Shown here in pieces: positions 1 to 8,422 of a stretch of DNA of 64,000 nucleotides (position 1 is the stretch's first letter; the number at the start of each line of letters is the position of its first letter). The translations under genes and the position numbers were made by a program. The stretch covers positions 1 through 64,000 of the forward strand of contig NZ_AOGY02000056.1 in assembly GCF_000332455.1 (NCBI RefSeq), written 5' to 3'. Under the pieces are notes generated by a model, which was not told where the DNA came from, made no database searches, and saw only the letters and a program-made list of their open reading frames with translations. Origin of the DNA: Leptospira vanthielii serovar Holland str. Waz Holland = ATCC 700522 (GTDB lineage: Bacteria; Spirochaetota; Leptospiria; Leptospirales; Leptospiraceae).

Positions 1-52
1 ACGCCACGTATAAAAGAGCTTTTTCGAATGAGATATTAACAGTCTGATTCAT
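1..52 (-). CDS. 5' end of an unidentified gene (partial)
   Basis: Seventeen codons are visible before the window edge, beginning MNQTVNISFEKALLYVA. The ATG at 52-50 has a GGA five bases upstream on the minus strand, and a promoter-like element with a palindrome lies just before it. The product cannot be identified from so little. A short regulator such as an antitoxin is a guess prompted only by the palindrome inside the promoter. Confidence 0.4.
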   Translation of the reverse strand, partial: MNQTVNISFEKALLYVA

Positions 53-62
53 AATTTTCCAT

Positions 63-89
63 CATATACAAGATTTGTATATTTGTCAA
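63..89 (-). promoter_or_regulatory. Putative promoter with palindromic operator
   Basis: On the minus strand a perfect TTGACA (89-84) and a TATATG (68-63) are 15 bases apart. Between and overlapping them lies a perfect inverted repeat: TATACAA (65-71), a three-base centre, TTGTATA (75-81). A palindrome placed across -35/-10 is typical of an autoregulated repressor. The regulator is unknown; the gene starting at 52 is the obvious candidate. Confidence 0.4.
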
Positions 90-117
90 ATTGTTTATTT
101 CTGGGATTTTCTTACAA

Positions 118-290
118 AACGCCGCACGGATGCGGCGACTCTTCCCCGCAATGTTCGCATAACAGCAGGATAAGCGCAACGCGATGATCCGCGGTACTAT
201 TTTACAGCTTCTTACATTCTCTTTGCGTAGCCGGCATATAAACGTAGTTCGCTTATAATCTATAACTCGCAGTTCATGCCAAATTTTCTG
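118..290. other. GC-rich non-coding block with hairpins
   Basis: This stretch has no plausible ORF and differs in composition from the AT-rich DNA around it. It opens with a hairpin (CGCCGCA at 120-126, loop CGGA, TGCGGCG). Inside it are related strings such as GTTCGCATAA and GTTCGCTTATAA about 100 bases apart. It might be a recombination-site-like element or an interspersed repeat ahead of the DHFR-like gene. No canonical attC core pair could be demonstrated. Confidence 0.3.
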
Positions 291-392
291 AATGAAAAAT
301 GAAAATCAGTATTTTAATTTTGGCTAAAGCTGATTTTTCTTTTGTTAAAGAAAATGAATGATTAGTAAACTTTAATTTTTAAGGAATCCATT

Positions 393-953
393 ATGAGAAA
401 ATTAATTATGTGGAATGTGATCACTCTCGACGGATATTTTGAGGGTGAGAAAAGTTGGGACTTGAGTTTTCACGCACATGTTTGGGGTAAAGAGTTGGAA
501 GAATTTAGCCTGACTCAGCTGAAATCAGCCGATATGCTTGTGTTTGGTGCGTCAACGTATAAAGGTATGGCGGATTATTGGACAAAGGCAGAAGCAGAGG
601 AAGGCGAAGTCGCCAAGTTCATGAATAAAATTCCGAAAGTCGTCTGTTCCTCTACACTCAAAACTGCTGACTGGAACCATACAGCCATTGTCAAAGACGC
701 AGTAGCTGAAATTTCTAAATTGAAACAACAAGGCAATGGAAATATCTTTGTGTTCGGTAGTAGTAATCTTTCTCAATCTTTTATGAAAGCAGGGTTGTTT
801 GATGAGTTTCGCTTATGCATTGCACCTGTTTTTTTAGGGAATGGCAGACTTTTATTCCACCAGGGAATCCCTCATCAAAAACTCAAACTACTGGAAGCTC
901 TTCCCTTAGTTACAGGTGGAACAGTTCTACGGTATACGCCGGTGAAAGATTAA
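393..953 (+). CDS. Dihydrofolate reductase family protein (RibD C-terminal domain-like)
   Basis: This 186-residue protein fits the RibD_C/YwjB-type reductase family, which shares the DHFR fold and is often annotated simply as dihydrofolate reductase family protein. The N-terminus (MRKLIMWNVITLDGYFEG) matches the family's opening strand and SLDGY-like motif. Other supporting segments are MLVFGASTYKGM, the nucleotide-site-like IFVFGSSNLSQSF, and a C-terminal FRLCIAPVFLGNGRLLF. An AAGGA ribosome site precedes the ATG. The gene is monocistronic, followed by a terminator hairpin shared with the convergent gene. The true substrate is unknown; a pteridine or flavin-precursor reduction is inferred only from the family. 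The GC-rich block upstream could mean it travels as a cassette. Confidence 0.8.
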   Translation: MRKLIMWNVITLDGYFEGEKSWDLSFHAHVWGKELEEFSLTQLKSADMLVFGASTYKGMADYWTKAEAEEGEVAKFMNKIPKVVCSSTLKTADWNHTAIVKDAVAEISKLKQQGNGNIFVFGSSNLSQSFMKAGLFDEFRLCIAPVFLGNGRLLFHQGIPHQKLKLLEALPLVTGGTVLRYTPVKD

Positions 954-1008
954 TGAAAATCGTAATCGAATTGTGAACAAAATAGTTTTTGAATGATGCG
1001 AAATCATA

Positions 1009-1062
1009 GTTTACCGAAGCGACCTATGTCTAACAAACTTCGGTAAACCAATTTCATTTTTT
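1009..1062. terminator. Bidirectional terminator hairpin
   Basis: A perfect 11-base inverted repeat, GTTTACCGAAG (1009-1019) and CTTCGGTAAAC (1038-1048), is followed by a T-rich run. It lies between two convergent genes and probably ends both. Confidence 0.65.
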
Positions 1063-1926
1063 CTACGAAACTAAAACTTCCATATCGACGTTAGATTTTG
1101 TTTTTTTCTCTTTTCGTTTTTTATCTCTTTCTGCTGTGACTTGTTCATAGTAGGATTCGTAATATGGGAAGTTAGTTCCCATCAAACGATCCCAAACATT
1201 GAAGTAAAGGGAGTAGTTCCCTTGGAATTTCTGATGGTGGAGATTGTGGTGTGTAGAGGTGTTGATCCATTTGGTAATGGAATGTGAGGCCCAACCTTTG
1301 GGAAAAAATTCATATCCCAAATGCCACCAAATATTCAAAACCATTGCATAGAAGGTATGAAAGATCAACACATAGAAATGAATGGGAACAAACATCACAA
1401 AGGGAACAATGTAGATAGCCTCTAAAAATGCTTCCGTTGCTTGGAATCTATAGGCAGCGAGTGGAGATGGGTTCACTGATTGGTGGTGTTCGGAATGGAC
1501 ATGAGGATATACTTTTTTTAAGTGAGCAAACCTGTGCATCCAATAGAACCACGTTTCGTGCCAAACTGTTATTAGCGCAAAGCTTAACAAAATGTATCCA
1601 ACCCCAGACCAACCAGAAACAGGTCCAAAATAAACAGCACTCGGAACAATTTTTGCTTTCATCAAAGTGATGTTAGTGACTGCAACCATGGTAAAGACGA
1701 TCAGTGTCACAGCAGATTGGCGAAATTCCTTCCAAACTTTTTCAGCTTTAGGATAAACTTTTTGAATGCGATAGGTTTCGAAAAAGTCCTTTCGCCAAAC
1801 ATAGAATAAAAGAAATGCTAACCCCGCAATCGGGTAATAACGTAGGAAATTTAAAATTCCTTGTGCAAAACCAATTTTGGTAACACAATCGAATACTAAT
1901 TCACACTGAACTGGTCCACCAAACAT
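1063..1926 (-). CDS. Sterol desaturase / fatty acid hydroxylase family protein
   Basis: This 287-residue integral membrane protein belongs to the di-iron fatty acid hydroxylase superfamily. The histidine clusters that bind the two irons are visible: HETWFYWMHRFAH (from residue 123), HSEHHQ (from 144), and HHNLHH near residue 230. Hydrophobic segments occur around residues 25-45, 72-92 and 105-122, with more after the second histidine box. The family inserts oxygen into or desaturates lipid chains and sterols; the substrate here is unknown. A strong AGGAG site lies eight bases before the ATG. The gene stands alone. A second, more distant member of the family is encoded at 6807-7991. Confidence 0.85.
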   Translation of the reverse strand: MFGGPVQCELVFDCVTKIGFAQGILNFLRYYPIAGLAFLLFYVWRKDFFETYRIQKVYPKAEKVWKEFRQSAVTLIVFTMVAVTNITLMKAKIVPSAVYFGPVSGWSGVGYILLSFALITVWHETWFYWMHRFAHLKKVYPHVHSEHHQSVNPSPLAAYRFQATEAFLEAIYIVPFVMFVPIHFYVLIFHTFYAMVLNIWWHLGYEFFPKGWASHSITKWINTSTHHNLHHQKFQGNYSLYFNVWDRLMGTNFPYYESYYEQVTAERDKKRKEKKTKSNVDMEVLVS

Positions 1927-2040
1927 ACAACTCTCCTAAAGACACCTTACGAATGAGTTCATTCTAACAAAAATCAAAAACCAAATCGACCGGATCGGTA
2001 AAGCCGGAATAAAAAAAGATTCCGAACGGGTCGATTCGGA

Positions 2041-3129
2041 TTAGTTTTTCAGAGACTTCCTGAATTCACTAGGACTTGTACCCACCTCTCGTTTGAAGGC
2101 GTCATAAAATGTGGATTTGGAAGGGAAACCAACATCATAAGCAATGGTAAGGATGTTTCTTTCTGGATGTAGTGAAAACAGTTCTTTGGCCTCTTGGATG
2201 CGGTAGTGATTGACCAAATGAAAAAAATTTTTCTTTTGGTGGAGGTTCAAATATTCAGAGAGTTGGTGTTCGGAAAGATTCATCTCAATCGCCAACTTTT
2301 CTAAATTGATACTTTCGTCTCGGTAGATCCTTTCTTCTACCATGAGGTGTCTCAGTTGGTTTTGTAGAGTTTCTAGATTGAATCCACCTAATTGAGAAGT
2401 TTGGTATTTTTTTTCTTCAATGACAATCCTTTGGACTTCTCCCCATAATTCCGGGCTTTTTTGTCGCAATAGATAGACACCAATGAGGAGTAAGGCGATG
2501 AAAGTAGAGACAATCTCCAGGCCATGTCTTTGGTGAAAAAATAAAGTATAAATTCCAATCAAACTAGAAAAGGCACCAATGCCGACTACAATTCCCACCA
2601 AACGAAGGTGAGCTGATTTTTTGAATCTTTCCAGGCGAATGTATTTAACCATGTTAGTAAAGACGTAAAAAGCCGCATAAAATATGGGTGAAACAGCTAT
2701 GAGAATTGTGATTTGAAAAATCAGAGGAACACCTTCTTTCAAATAACGTGTGTGAAGAGCAATTTTTTCTTCTGCTGACGAAAAATAAAAGGGGATGAGT
2801 AGGAGGGTCACAACCACTGCAGGAGCTAGTTCCCAATAAGAAAAATTGTTTTTATTGGGACTTTCATCCCAAAGTTCTGAAAAATAACGCCTAAGTAGGG
2901 AACCAATACAAGCAGTAAAGGGCAAATGGATAAGATACAGATGAGGGAAAAAATGATAAAGGCCAGTGGATGTGAGAAAGGTATGAGCCTGGAACATGGA
3001 GGCAAAGAGAAATAATAATCCTTGTACTTGGGTCTGGCCTGTTGTATTTTTTCTAAGGAACTCTCCCCAAGCGAAGAGGAGAGAAAGTCCGGCAGAAAAG
3101 GCAATCAAATGACTTGTGAGATTCCACAT
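2041..3129 (-). CDS. Membrane-anchored AraC family transcriptional regulator
   Basis: The 362-residue product has about seven hydrophobic segments in its first 230 residues, then a cytoplasmic C-terminal AraC/XylS DNA-binding domain (roughly 265-360). The domain shows the two helix-turn-helix units, including NLSEHQLSEYLN and the family signature ILTIAYDVGFPSKSTFYDAFK, followed by GTSPSEFRKS. This architecture, a multi-pass sensor fused to AraC, is common in Leptospira and suggests a membrane signal controlling transcription directly. Neither signal nor target is known. It is divergent from the Mla operon that starts at 3217, so that operon is one possible target, but nothing in the sequence proves it. 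Confidence 0.85.
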   Translation of the reverse strand: MWNLTSHLIAFSAGLSLLFAWGEFLRKNTTGQTQVQGLLFLFASMFQAHTFLTSTGLYHFFPHLYLIHLPFTACIGSLLRRYFSELWDESPNKNNFSYWELAPAVVVTLLLIPFYFSSAEEKIALHTRYLKEGVPLIFQITILIAVSPIFYAAFYVFTNMVKYIRLERFKKSAHLRLVGIVVGIGAFSSLIGIYTLFFHQRHGLEIVSTFIALLLIGVYLLRQKSPELWGEVQRIVIEEKKYQTSQLGGFNLETLQNQLRHLMVEERIYRDESINLEKLAIEMNLSEHQLSEYLNLHQKKNFFHLVNHYRIQEAKELFSLHPERNILTIAYDVGFPSKSTFYDAFKREVGTSPSEFRKSLKN

Positions 3130-3176
3130 TCTTGTTCATCTTTTATTCAATCGATTGGATTGTAAAATAAAATCAC

Positions 3177-3204
3177 TTGCCTCGAGTTCGTTCTGAATTA
3201 GAAT
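3177..3204 (+). promoter_or_regulatory. Putative promoter of the Mla operon
   Basis: TTGCCT (3177-3182) and TAGAAT (3199-3204) are separated by 16 bases. Transcription would begin only a few bases before the GTG at 3217, so the message would be almost leaderless. This fits the lack of a visible ribosome binding site. Confidence 0.4.
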
Positions 3205-3216
3205 TACGTTTGAAAC

Positions 3217-4341
3217 GTGGATACCATTCATCGACAATCCTCCTTTCTGTGGGAAGGTAGCACCTTAGAAATCCACCTCCCAGCAGTTCTCACTGCCTTG
3301 GAAACAGGCAAAGATTGGGCTGCGTTCATTGAAATCCTAAAAAAAAATCCACCTCGATCCGTCATGGTTCATGCAGGCAATTTGCAAGAATCAGATACTT
3401 CTGGAATCTCCTTTATCAAACTCGTTCGTTTGGAATGCGAAGGTCGGCAGATTCAATTCATATTACATGGATTAGGTGATCAGTTTAAGTACAGATTAAG
3501 TATTTCGGAAGATGATAGTAAGAAGAATAAAGAAATTCTCACAAACTCACTTCGCAGATCGGAAAAAATTGGGAAACTAACCATCGACTCGTTGTTAGAG
3601 TTTAAATATTTAATCACTTTTACCGGGGAACTTACTGTTTCCTTTTGGCGTTCTTTTTTACATCCCTCCAAAATTCGTTGGAAAGACACCTTCCGTGTTG
3701 CGGAATCTATGGGTGTCAATGCCTTCCCCATCATTGCAATGATTGGGTTTTTACTCGGCCTTATCATGTCTTTCCAATCGGCAATTCCAATGCGAAGGTT
3801 TGGTGCAGAAATTTTTGTCGCAAACCTTGTGGGTTTGTCTTTGTTTCGAGAGCTTGGTCCTTTGATGACTGCTTTTATTTTGTCGGGAAGGTCAGGCTCT
3901 GCATTTGCAGCAGAACTAGGAACGATGAAAGTTTCAGAAGAAATTGATGCACTGACGACTATGGGTCTTCCTCCCGTTCAATTTCTCATTATTCCTCGTT
4001 TGGTGGCGTCACTGATTATGACACCACTTCTTACGATTGTTTTCAATCTGTTTGGTCTGATTGGTGGGGCGGTTGTGTTAATTAGTTTTGGATTCCCTCT
4101 TGTCACTTTTATCAATCAAGTGAATCTTGCTGTGGGTCTTTCCGATATCTTGGGTGGACTTTTAAAATCTTATTTTTTTGGAATGATCATTGCATCCATT
4201 GGCTGTTACCGAGGTTTAAAAACGGCTTCAGGAGCGGGAGCCGTAGGAGAATCCACCACTTCGGCAGTGGTTGGCTCTATCATACTTGTGTCCATCTTAG
4301 ATGGAATTTTTTCCGTCTTATATTTTTACCTACGAATATGA
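3217..4341 (+). CDS. mlaE: MlaE-type ABC transporter permease with N-terminal STAS-like domain
   Basis: The 374-residue permease has two parts. Residues 1 to about 115 resemble a STAS domain (VMVHAGNLQESDTSGISFIK is typical of the MlaB-like fold). The rest is an MlaE/YrbE permease with five to six membrane helices; ELGPLMTAFILSGRSGSAFAAELGTMKV is split here as ELGPLMTAFILSGRSG and SAFAAELGTMKV, both family signatures. MlaE forms the inner-membrane core that moves phospholipids between the membranes. In E. coli the STAS function is a separate protein, MlaB; here it appears fused. The start is GTG. It is the first gene of a four-gene operon (mlaE-mlaF-mlaD-lipoprotein) with 4-base overlaps. Confidence 0.9.
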   Translation: MDTIHRQSSFLWEGSTLEIHLPAVLTALETGKDWAAFIEILKKNPPRSVMVHAGNLQESDTSGISFIKLVRLECEGRQIQFILHGLGDQFKYRLSISEDDSKKNKEILTNSLRRSEKIGKLTIDSLLEFKYLITFTGELTVSFWRSFLHPSKIRWKDTFRVAESMGVNAFPIIAMIGFLLGLIMSFQSAIPMRRFGAEIFVANLVGLSLFRELGPLMTAFILSGRSGSAFAAELGTMKVSEEIDALTTMGLPPVQFLIIPRLVASLIMTPLLTIVFNLFGLIGGAVVLISFGFPLVTFINQVNLAVGLSDILGGLLKSYFFGMIIASIGCYRGLKTASGAGAVGESTTSAVVGSIILVSILDGIFSVLYFYLRI

Positions 4342-5105
4342 AAGAAAGTCCAATCATTCGAGTAGAACATCTAACCACTGGATATGGCCATACTGTGATT
4401 ATGGAAGATATCTCTTTTGAAGTAAACCGAGGGGAAATTTTTGGAATTCTCGGAGGTTCTGGTTGTGGTAAGTCTACAGTATTAAAAAATATGATTGGTT
4501 TAACCTCACCATTTAGTGGCCGTATATGGATTGATGAAGATGATATTGTTTTAGCTGAAGGAAAGAAAAAAATCGGGATATGGAATCGAATTGGAGTGAT
4601 GTACCAACAGAGTGCACTTTTTGGTTCCATGACATTACTGGAAAACATTCGATTGCCTTTGGAAGAGTTTACTAAACTACCACTTGCGATCATGAACGAA
4701 ATTGCCATGACCAAATTAAAAATGGTTGGCCTTTTCCCGTTTGCCCATCTTTATCCTGCGGAACTTTCTGGCGGTATGAAAAAACGTGCAGCCATTGCGC
4801 GTGCGATGGCTATGGATCCTGAAATTTTATTTTTAGATGAACCAAGTGCCGGCCTTGACCCCATTACCAGTGTTGAGTTAGATTATCTGATCATTCGTTT
4901 GTCGAGAACTCTAGGAGTAACTTTTGTAATTGTTACCCATGAGTTACCATCTGTGTTTACTATGGCAGATCGTGTGATTGTATTAGATAAATCCAAAAAA
5001 GGGATTATTGCCGAAGGCAAACCAAAAGATTTGAAAGAAAAATCGAAAGATCCATTTGTGAAACAATTCTTTAATCGTATTCCACAGGAGAGTTCCCCGT
5101 TATGA
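4338..5105 (+). CDS. mlaF: MlaF-type ABC transporter ATP-binding protein
   Basis: This 255-residue ATPase powers the Mla-type lipid transporter. Visible motifs are Walker A GGSGCGKST (from residue 39), the Q-loop MYQQSALF, the ABC signature LSGGMKKR, Walker B ILFLDEPSAGLDP and the switch histidine in IVTHE. The MKKR form of the signature is characteristic of the MlaF subfamily. The ATG overlaps the mlaE stop by four bases (ATGA), implying translational coupling. The C-terminal tail (KEKSKDPFVKQFFNR) resembles the MlaF extension. Confidence 0.93.
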   Translation: MKESPIIRVEHLTTGYGHTVIMEDISFEVNRGEIFGILGGSGCGKSTVLKNMIGLTSPFSGRIWIDEDDIVLAEGKKKIGIWNRIGVMYQQSALFGSMTLLENIRLPLEEFTKLPLAIMNEIAMTKLKMVGLFPFAHLYPAELSGGMKKRAAIARAMAMDPEILFLDEPSAGLDPITSVELDYLIIRLSRTLGVTFVIVTHELPSVFTMADRVIVLDKSKKGIIAEGKPKDLKEKSKDPFVKQFFNRIPQESSPL

Positions 5106-6049
5106 ACCAATCAAGTAAAATCTATTTTAAAGTTGGGGTCTTCGTCCTTGTTAGCTTTTTTACACTCATTTTGTTTTTGATTGTGTTTACCGCAGGTAAT
5201 ATCTTTCAAAGATCAGTTAGTTTAGAAACCTATTTCGACGAATCGGTGCAAGGTTTGGACATTGGTTCGCCAGTCAAACACCGTGGTGTAAAAGTTGGTA
5301 CGGTCCAAGAAATTACCTTCGTTCAAAATGAATATTCTGAGAACCTAAATCACGACACTGAACTTCGGTATGGTCGATATGTTTTGATTAAAATGTCTGT
5401 CCCTGACTTTGTGAAAGGAGTATATGGCGACGATTTAAAGAAAACTGTACAACGAATGATTCAAAGTGGTCTTCGTGTTCGACTCGCCTCACAAGGATTA
5501 ACTGGAACGGCTTATTTAGAGGTGGATTATTTAAATCCTGAAAAAAACCCACCTTTGTCCATCGAGTGGGAGCCAAAAACAATTTATATTCCGTCCGCAC
5601 CAAGTACTATCTCTAGGTTTACTGCCTCTGTGGATAAGTTTTTTGATAAAGTCGAAAAGGCAGATGTGGATAAAATTCTTTTGGGTGTTGGTGAACTTAT
5701 TCGAAATCTCAATCAAACAATCCAAGAAGCCAAACTTGGAGACCTAGCACGCGAGTCAACGGGGTTACTCGTGGATTTACGAAAGACTAATGCAGAAGTA
5801 AAAGCCCTCATTGCAAGTCCTGAGACACAAGGGTTGCCAAAAAAATTAGATATTTCAGTGACCCAATTGCAAACAACACTAAGGCGATTGGACACATTAC
5901 TTGCTTCGAACCAAGGTGATATTTCTACATCGATTGAAAATTTGCGAATCGCTTCAGAAGATTTAAAAGAAGTCACTGCAAATGCTAAAAAATATCCGTC
6001 TCAGTTTCTCTTCGGCGAAGCACCAAACAAGTCTAAACTCTGGAAATAA
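5102..6049 (+). CDS. mlaD: MlaD-type MCE domain substrate-binding protein
   Basis: The 315-residue product has one N-terminal membrane helix (about residues 8-32) and an MCE domain (about 38-130) with the typical VQGLDIGSPVKHRGVKVGTV segment followed by GLRVRLASQGLTGTAYLEV. The remaining 180 residues are mostly helical and hydrophilic, with possible coiled coil (DKILLGVGELIRNLNQTIQEA). MCE proteins hold lipid between the membranes and pass it to or from MlaE. The length is greater than E. coli MlaD, nearer to the longer MCE proteins that extend into the periplasm. It overlaps mlaF by four bases. Confidence 0.92.
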   Translation: MNQSSKIYFKVGVFVLVSFFTLILFLIVFTAGNIFQRSVSLETYFDESVQGLDIGSPVKHRGVKVGTVQEITFVQNEYSENLNHDTELRYGRYVLIKMSVPDFVKGVYGDDLKKTVQRMIQSGLRVRLASQGLTGTAYLEVDYLNPEKNPPLSIEWEPKTIYIPSAPSTISRFTASVDKFFDKVEKADVDKILLGVGELIRNLNQTIQEAKLGDLARESTGLLVDLRKTNAEVKALIASPETQGLPKKLDISVTQLQTTLRRLDTLLASNQGDISTSIENLRIASEDLKEVTANAKKYPSQFLFGEAPNKSKLWK

Positions 6050-6053
6050 TACA

Positions 6054-6665
6054 ATGAAAGCCTTGATCCGTTTTATACTTTTTACTGGACTACTTTTTTT
6101 CCTTAGCCAATGTTTTGGTGTTAGTAAAACCTTTCCTGAAAAAAGGTTTTATTTAATAGAAACAGGCGAAACCAAACAATTGTTCCCCGCTGCAAAACCA
6201 AGAACTTTCATTGTTCGAAAGGTTTTTATTTCCCAAAGATTTGAGGGGAAAGAGTTTGTATATCGAAAAGAAAATGCTGTATACGAATCTGATTTTTATA
6301 ATGGGTTTTTCATTCCTCCTTCTCATAACTTTAAGGAAGAGTTAGTTCGTTCTCTTTTGAAGTCAGGTAACTTTGAGTGGGATGCAAGTATGCATACAAG
6401 AGTCAACATAACTCATTTTGTTGAATTGAATCTCACACAGATGTATGGTGATTTCCGAACCAAAGAACCAAAAGCAGTCATTGAGTTTGAAGTTGTGGTG
6501 TATGAAGACAAAGATTCTGTATCTACTCCTGTTTTTAGAAAGACATACAAACAAATTCAATCGATCGAGAAAAAAGAACCGGAAGCTTTAGTTCTTGGTT
6601 GGAACCTTGGCCTTACCAACGCATTCAATGAATTGAACACTGATCTAAGTAATAAATTGAAATAA
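6054..6665 (+). CDS. Transport-associated lipoprotein (PqiC/ABC-type auxiliary-like)
   Basis: I choose the ATG at 6054, four bases after the mlaD stop, because it yields a clean lipoprotein signal peptide (MKALIRFILFTGLLFFLSQC) with the lipidated cysteine in LSQC. An upstream in-frame ATG would add residues encoded inside mlaD and spoil the signal. The mature part of about 180 residues resembles the auxiliary lipoproteins found beside MCE transporters (PqiC, DUF330 type): an early FYLIETGE strand, then alternating strands ending in a helix. It probably sits in the outer membrane as the partner of MlaD. Assignment rests on the signal peptide, the position in the operon and general similarity. 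Confidence 0.75.
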   Translation: MKALIRFILFTGLLFFLSQCFGVSKTFPEKRFYLIETGETKQLFPAAKPRTFIVRKVFISQRFEGKEFVYRKENAVYESDFYNGFFIPPSHNFKEELVRSLLKSGNFEWDASMHTRVNITHFVELNLTQMYGDFRTKEPKAVIEFEVVVYEDKDSVSTPVFRKTYKQIQSIEKKEPEALVLGWNLGLTNAFNELNTDLSNKLK

Positions 6666-6806
6666 TTCTAAGGATAAAGATAATATTATAAAATAACGGT
6701 CTCGTTGATATGTCTTCTTTTGAAATTTCAATCGAGGTGCACCGCTAGAAACGAGGTTGCTTTTCAAAAAAGACTAGTATAGATAGTAAGGACTTAAGGA
6801 CAACCT

Positions 6807-7991
6807 ATGAGACTTATTGAAACCATTGCCCCCATTTATATCCTACTCATGTTGGCTGAGGTTATCTATACTCGGTTTAAGAAACAGGATTATTATTTTT
6901 ACGAAGATTCTTTGGCAGACTTGAGTTTGGGAGTCCTCAGTCGTATTTTTGATGGTGTCATTCTTTTGGGATTAGTTTTTGTTTACAACGAGTTGTACCA
7001 AATCTCTTGGGGTGTTCAGTTTCTTTCCAAAGTTTTTTTATCTCCCAGTTCCCCTGTGCATTGGATTGTTTTATTTGTTCTACTTGATTTTTTATTCTAC
7101 TGGGCACACCGCTACAGTCATGAAATCAAAGTTTTGTGGGCCTCTCATGTAGTGCACCATTCCAGCGAAGAGTTTAATTTATCGGTAGCTCTCAGGCAAT
7201 CCTTTGTTCGTAACATTGGGATTGGACTTTTTTATTTGCCTTTAGCTCTTGTTGGATTTCCAGTAGAATCTTATTTGATCATTGATGCACTGAATCGTAC
7301 TTACCAATTTTGGGTTCACACTCGCGCTATTCATAAACTTCCTACTTGGTTTGAATATGTGTTTGTCACTCCTTCTCATCATAGAGTTCATCACGCCATG
7401 AATCCAGAATACATAGATAGAAATTATGGCGGAGTGTTTATTTTTTGGGATCGAATTTTTGGAACTTTTTGTGAAGAAACCAAAGAGCCTAGATATGGAC
7501 TTGTATCCCAACTACATACTTATGATCCTGTGACTGCGGAATTACATGTGTTTCGAGACTTGTTTTCTGATCTAATCCATACAAAAAATAAATGGCAGGG
7601 ACTTGTTTCCTTCTTCTCTTATCCATCGGTAAGACCAGATGATCTTCAGTCTGCGGTTGATCGTGGGGTAAGAGATCCTAAAGTTTGGTTGAGTCATCAC
7701 AGAGGGGAGATTGCTTTTAAAGCATTGGAACCACAATACAGGCGTAAGACAGGCAATATCATCTACCGGTCCTTTTTATTGTTTTCTTTTTTGGTTCCGA
7801 CAACATTCACTTTATATTTTCTGAAACGAATGCATTTGTTTTCCTTGGGTGAAATTTGTTCTGTATTTGTTCTTTTGGTACTTTCGTTTGTTTCCTTGGG
7901 GAGACTTTTAGAGGGAAACAAAGATTGGCTACGATTTGAGGTTCCTAAATATATTTCTTGGCTTGTGCTTTTGGTCTATTTTTTCTTATAG
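6807..7991 (+). CDS. Sterol desaturase / alkylglycerol monooxygenase-like membrane protein
   Basis: The 394-residue protein is another member of the di-iron fatty acid hydroxylase superfamily. Iron-binding histidines are in WAHRYSHE (about residues 99-106), [13 protein letters not shown] (114-126) and SHHRVHH (about 192-198), the last followed by the usual [15 protein letters not shown]. Hydrophobic helices lie at about 8-22, 48-62 and 83-100, with more in the C-terminal 80 residues. The length and the NYGG block are closer to alkylglycerol monooxygenase-like members than to the gene at 1063. The substrate is unknown, presumably a membrane lipid. AAGGA sites precede the ATG. It may be cotranscribed with the short GloA gene nine bases downstream. 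Confidence 0.83.
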   Translation: MRLIETIAPIYILLMLAEVIYTRFKKQDYYFYEDSLADLSLGVLSRIFDGVILLGLVFVYNELYQISWGVQFLSKVFLSPSSPVHWIVLFVLLDFLFYWAHRYSHEIKVLWASHVVHHSSEEFNLSVALRQSFVRNIGIGLFYLPLALVGFPVESYLIIDALNRTYQFWVHTRAIHKLPTWFEYVFVTPSHHRVHHAMNPEYIDRNYGGVFIFWDRIFGTFCEETKEPRYGLVSQLHTYDPVTAELHVFRDLFSDLIHTKNKWQGLVSFFSYPSVRPDDLQSAVDRGVRDPKVWLSHHRGEIAFKALEPQYRRKTGNIIYRSFLLFSFLVPTTFTLYFLKRMHLFSLGEICSVFVLLVLSFVSLGRLLEGNKDWLRFEVPKYISWLVLLVYFFL

Positions 7992-7999
7992 TAGGAAAG

Positions 8000-8422
8000 A
8001 TGAAATATTTACACACAATGATTCGGGTTATGGATTTAGATCGGGCGCTCCATTTTTTTGTGGAGATCCTTGGTTTAAAAGTAACTAGAAGGAACGAACA
8101 TCCAGAAGGTAAATTCACTTTGGTTTTTTTATCTACTGGTGAGACAGATGCACCAGAGATCGAACTGACTTACAATTGGGGACAAACAGAGCCTTATACA
8201 TCGGGAAGGAATTTTGGACATCTAGCTTACGAAGTAGATAACATTTACGAAACTTGTACGCAGATTCAAAAGATGGGTGTTGTCATCAATCGTCCTCCTC
8301 GCGACGGCCGTATGGCATTTGTTAGGTCTCCAGACTTAATTTCCATTGAACTTCTCCAGAAGGGCAAATCTTTACCTTTGATGGAACCTTGGCTTTCTAT
8401 GCCGAACTCTGGTGAGTGGTAG
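8000..8422 (+). CDS. gloA: Lactoylglutathione lyase (glyoxalase I)
   Basis: The 140-residue enzyme isomerises the hemithioacetal of methylglyoxal and glutathione to lactoylglutathione, the first step of methylglyoxal detoxification. It aligns well with E. coli GloA from the first residue ([20 protein letters not shown]). The four metal ligands are in place: His5, Glu55 (IELTYNW), His74 (FGHLAYEV) and Glu117 (ISIELLQ). I use the ATG at 8000, preceded by TAGGAAAG, rather than an upstream start inside the previous gene. Of the two glyoxalases only this one is in the window. Confidence 0.9.
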   Translation: MKYLHTMIRVMDLDRALHFFVEILGLKVTRRNEHPEGKFTLVFLSTGETDAPEIELTYNWGQTEPYTSGRNFGHLAYEVDNIYETCTQIQKMGVVINRPPRDGRMAFVRSPDLISIELLQKGKSLPLMEPWLSMPNSGEW

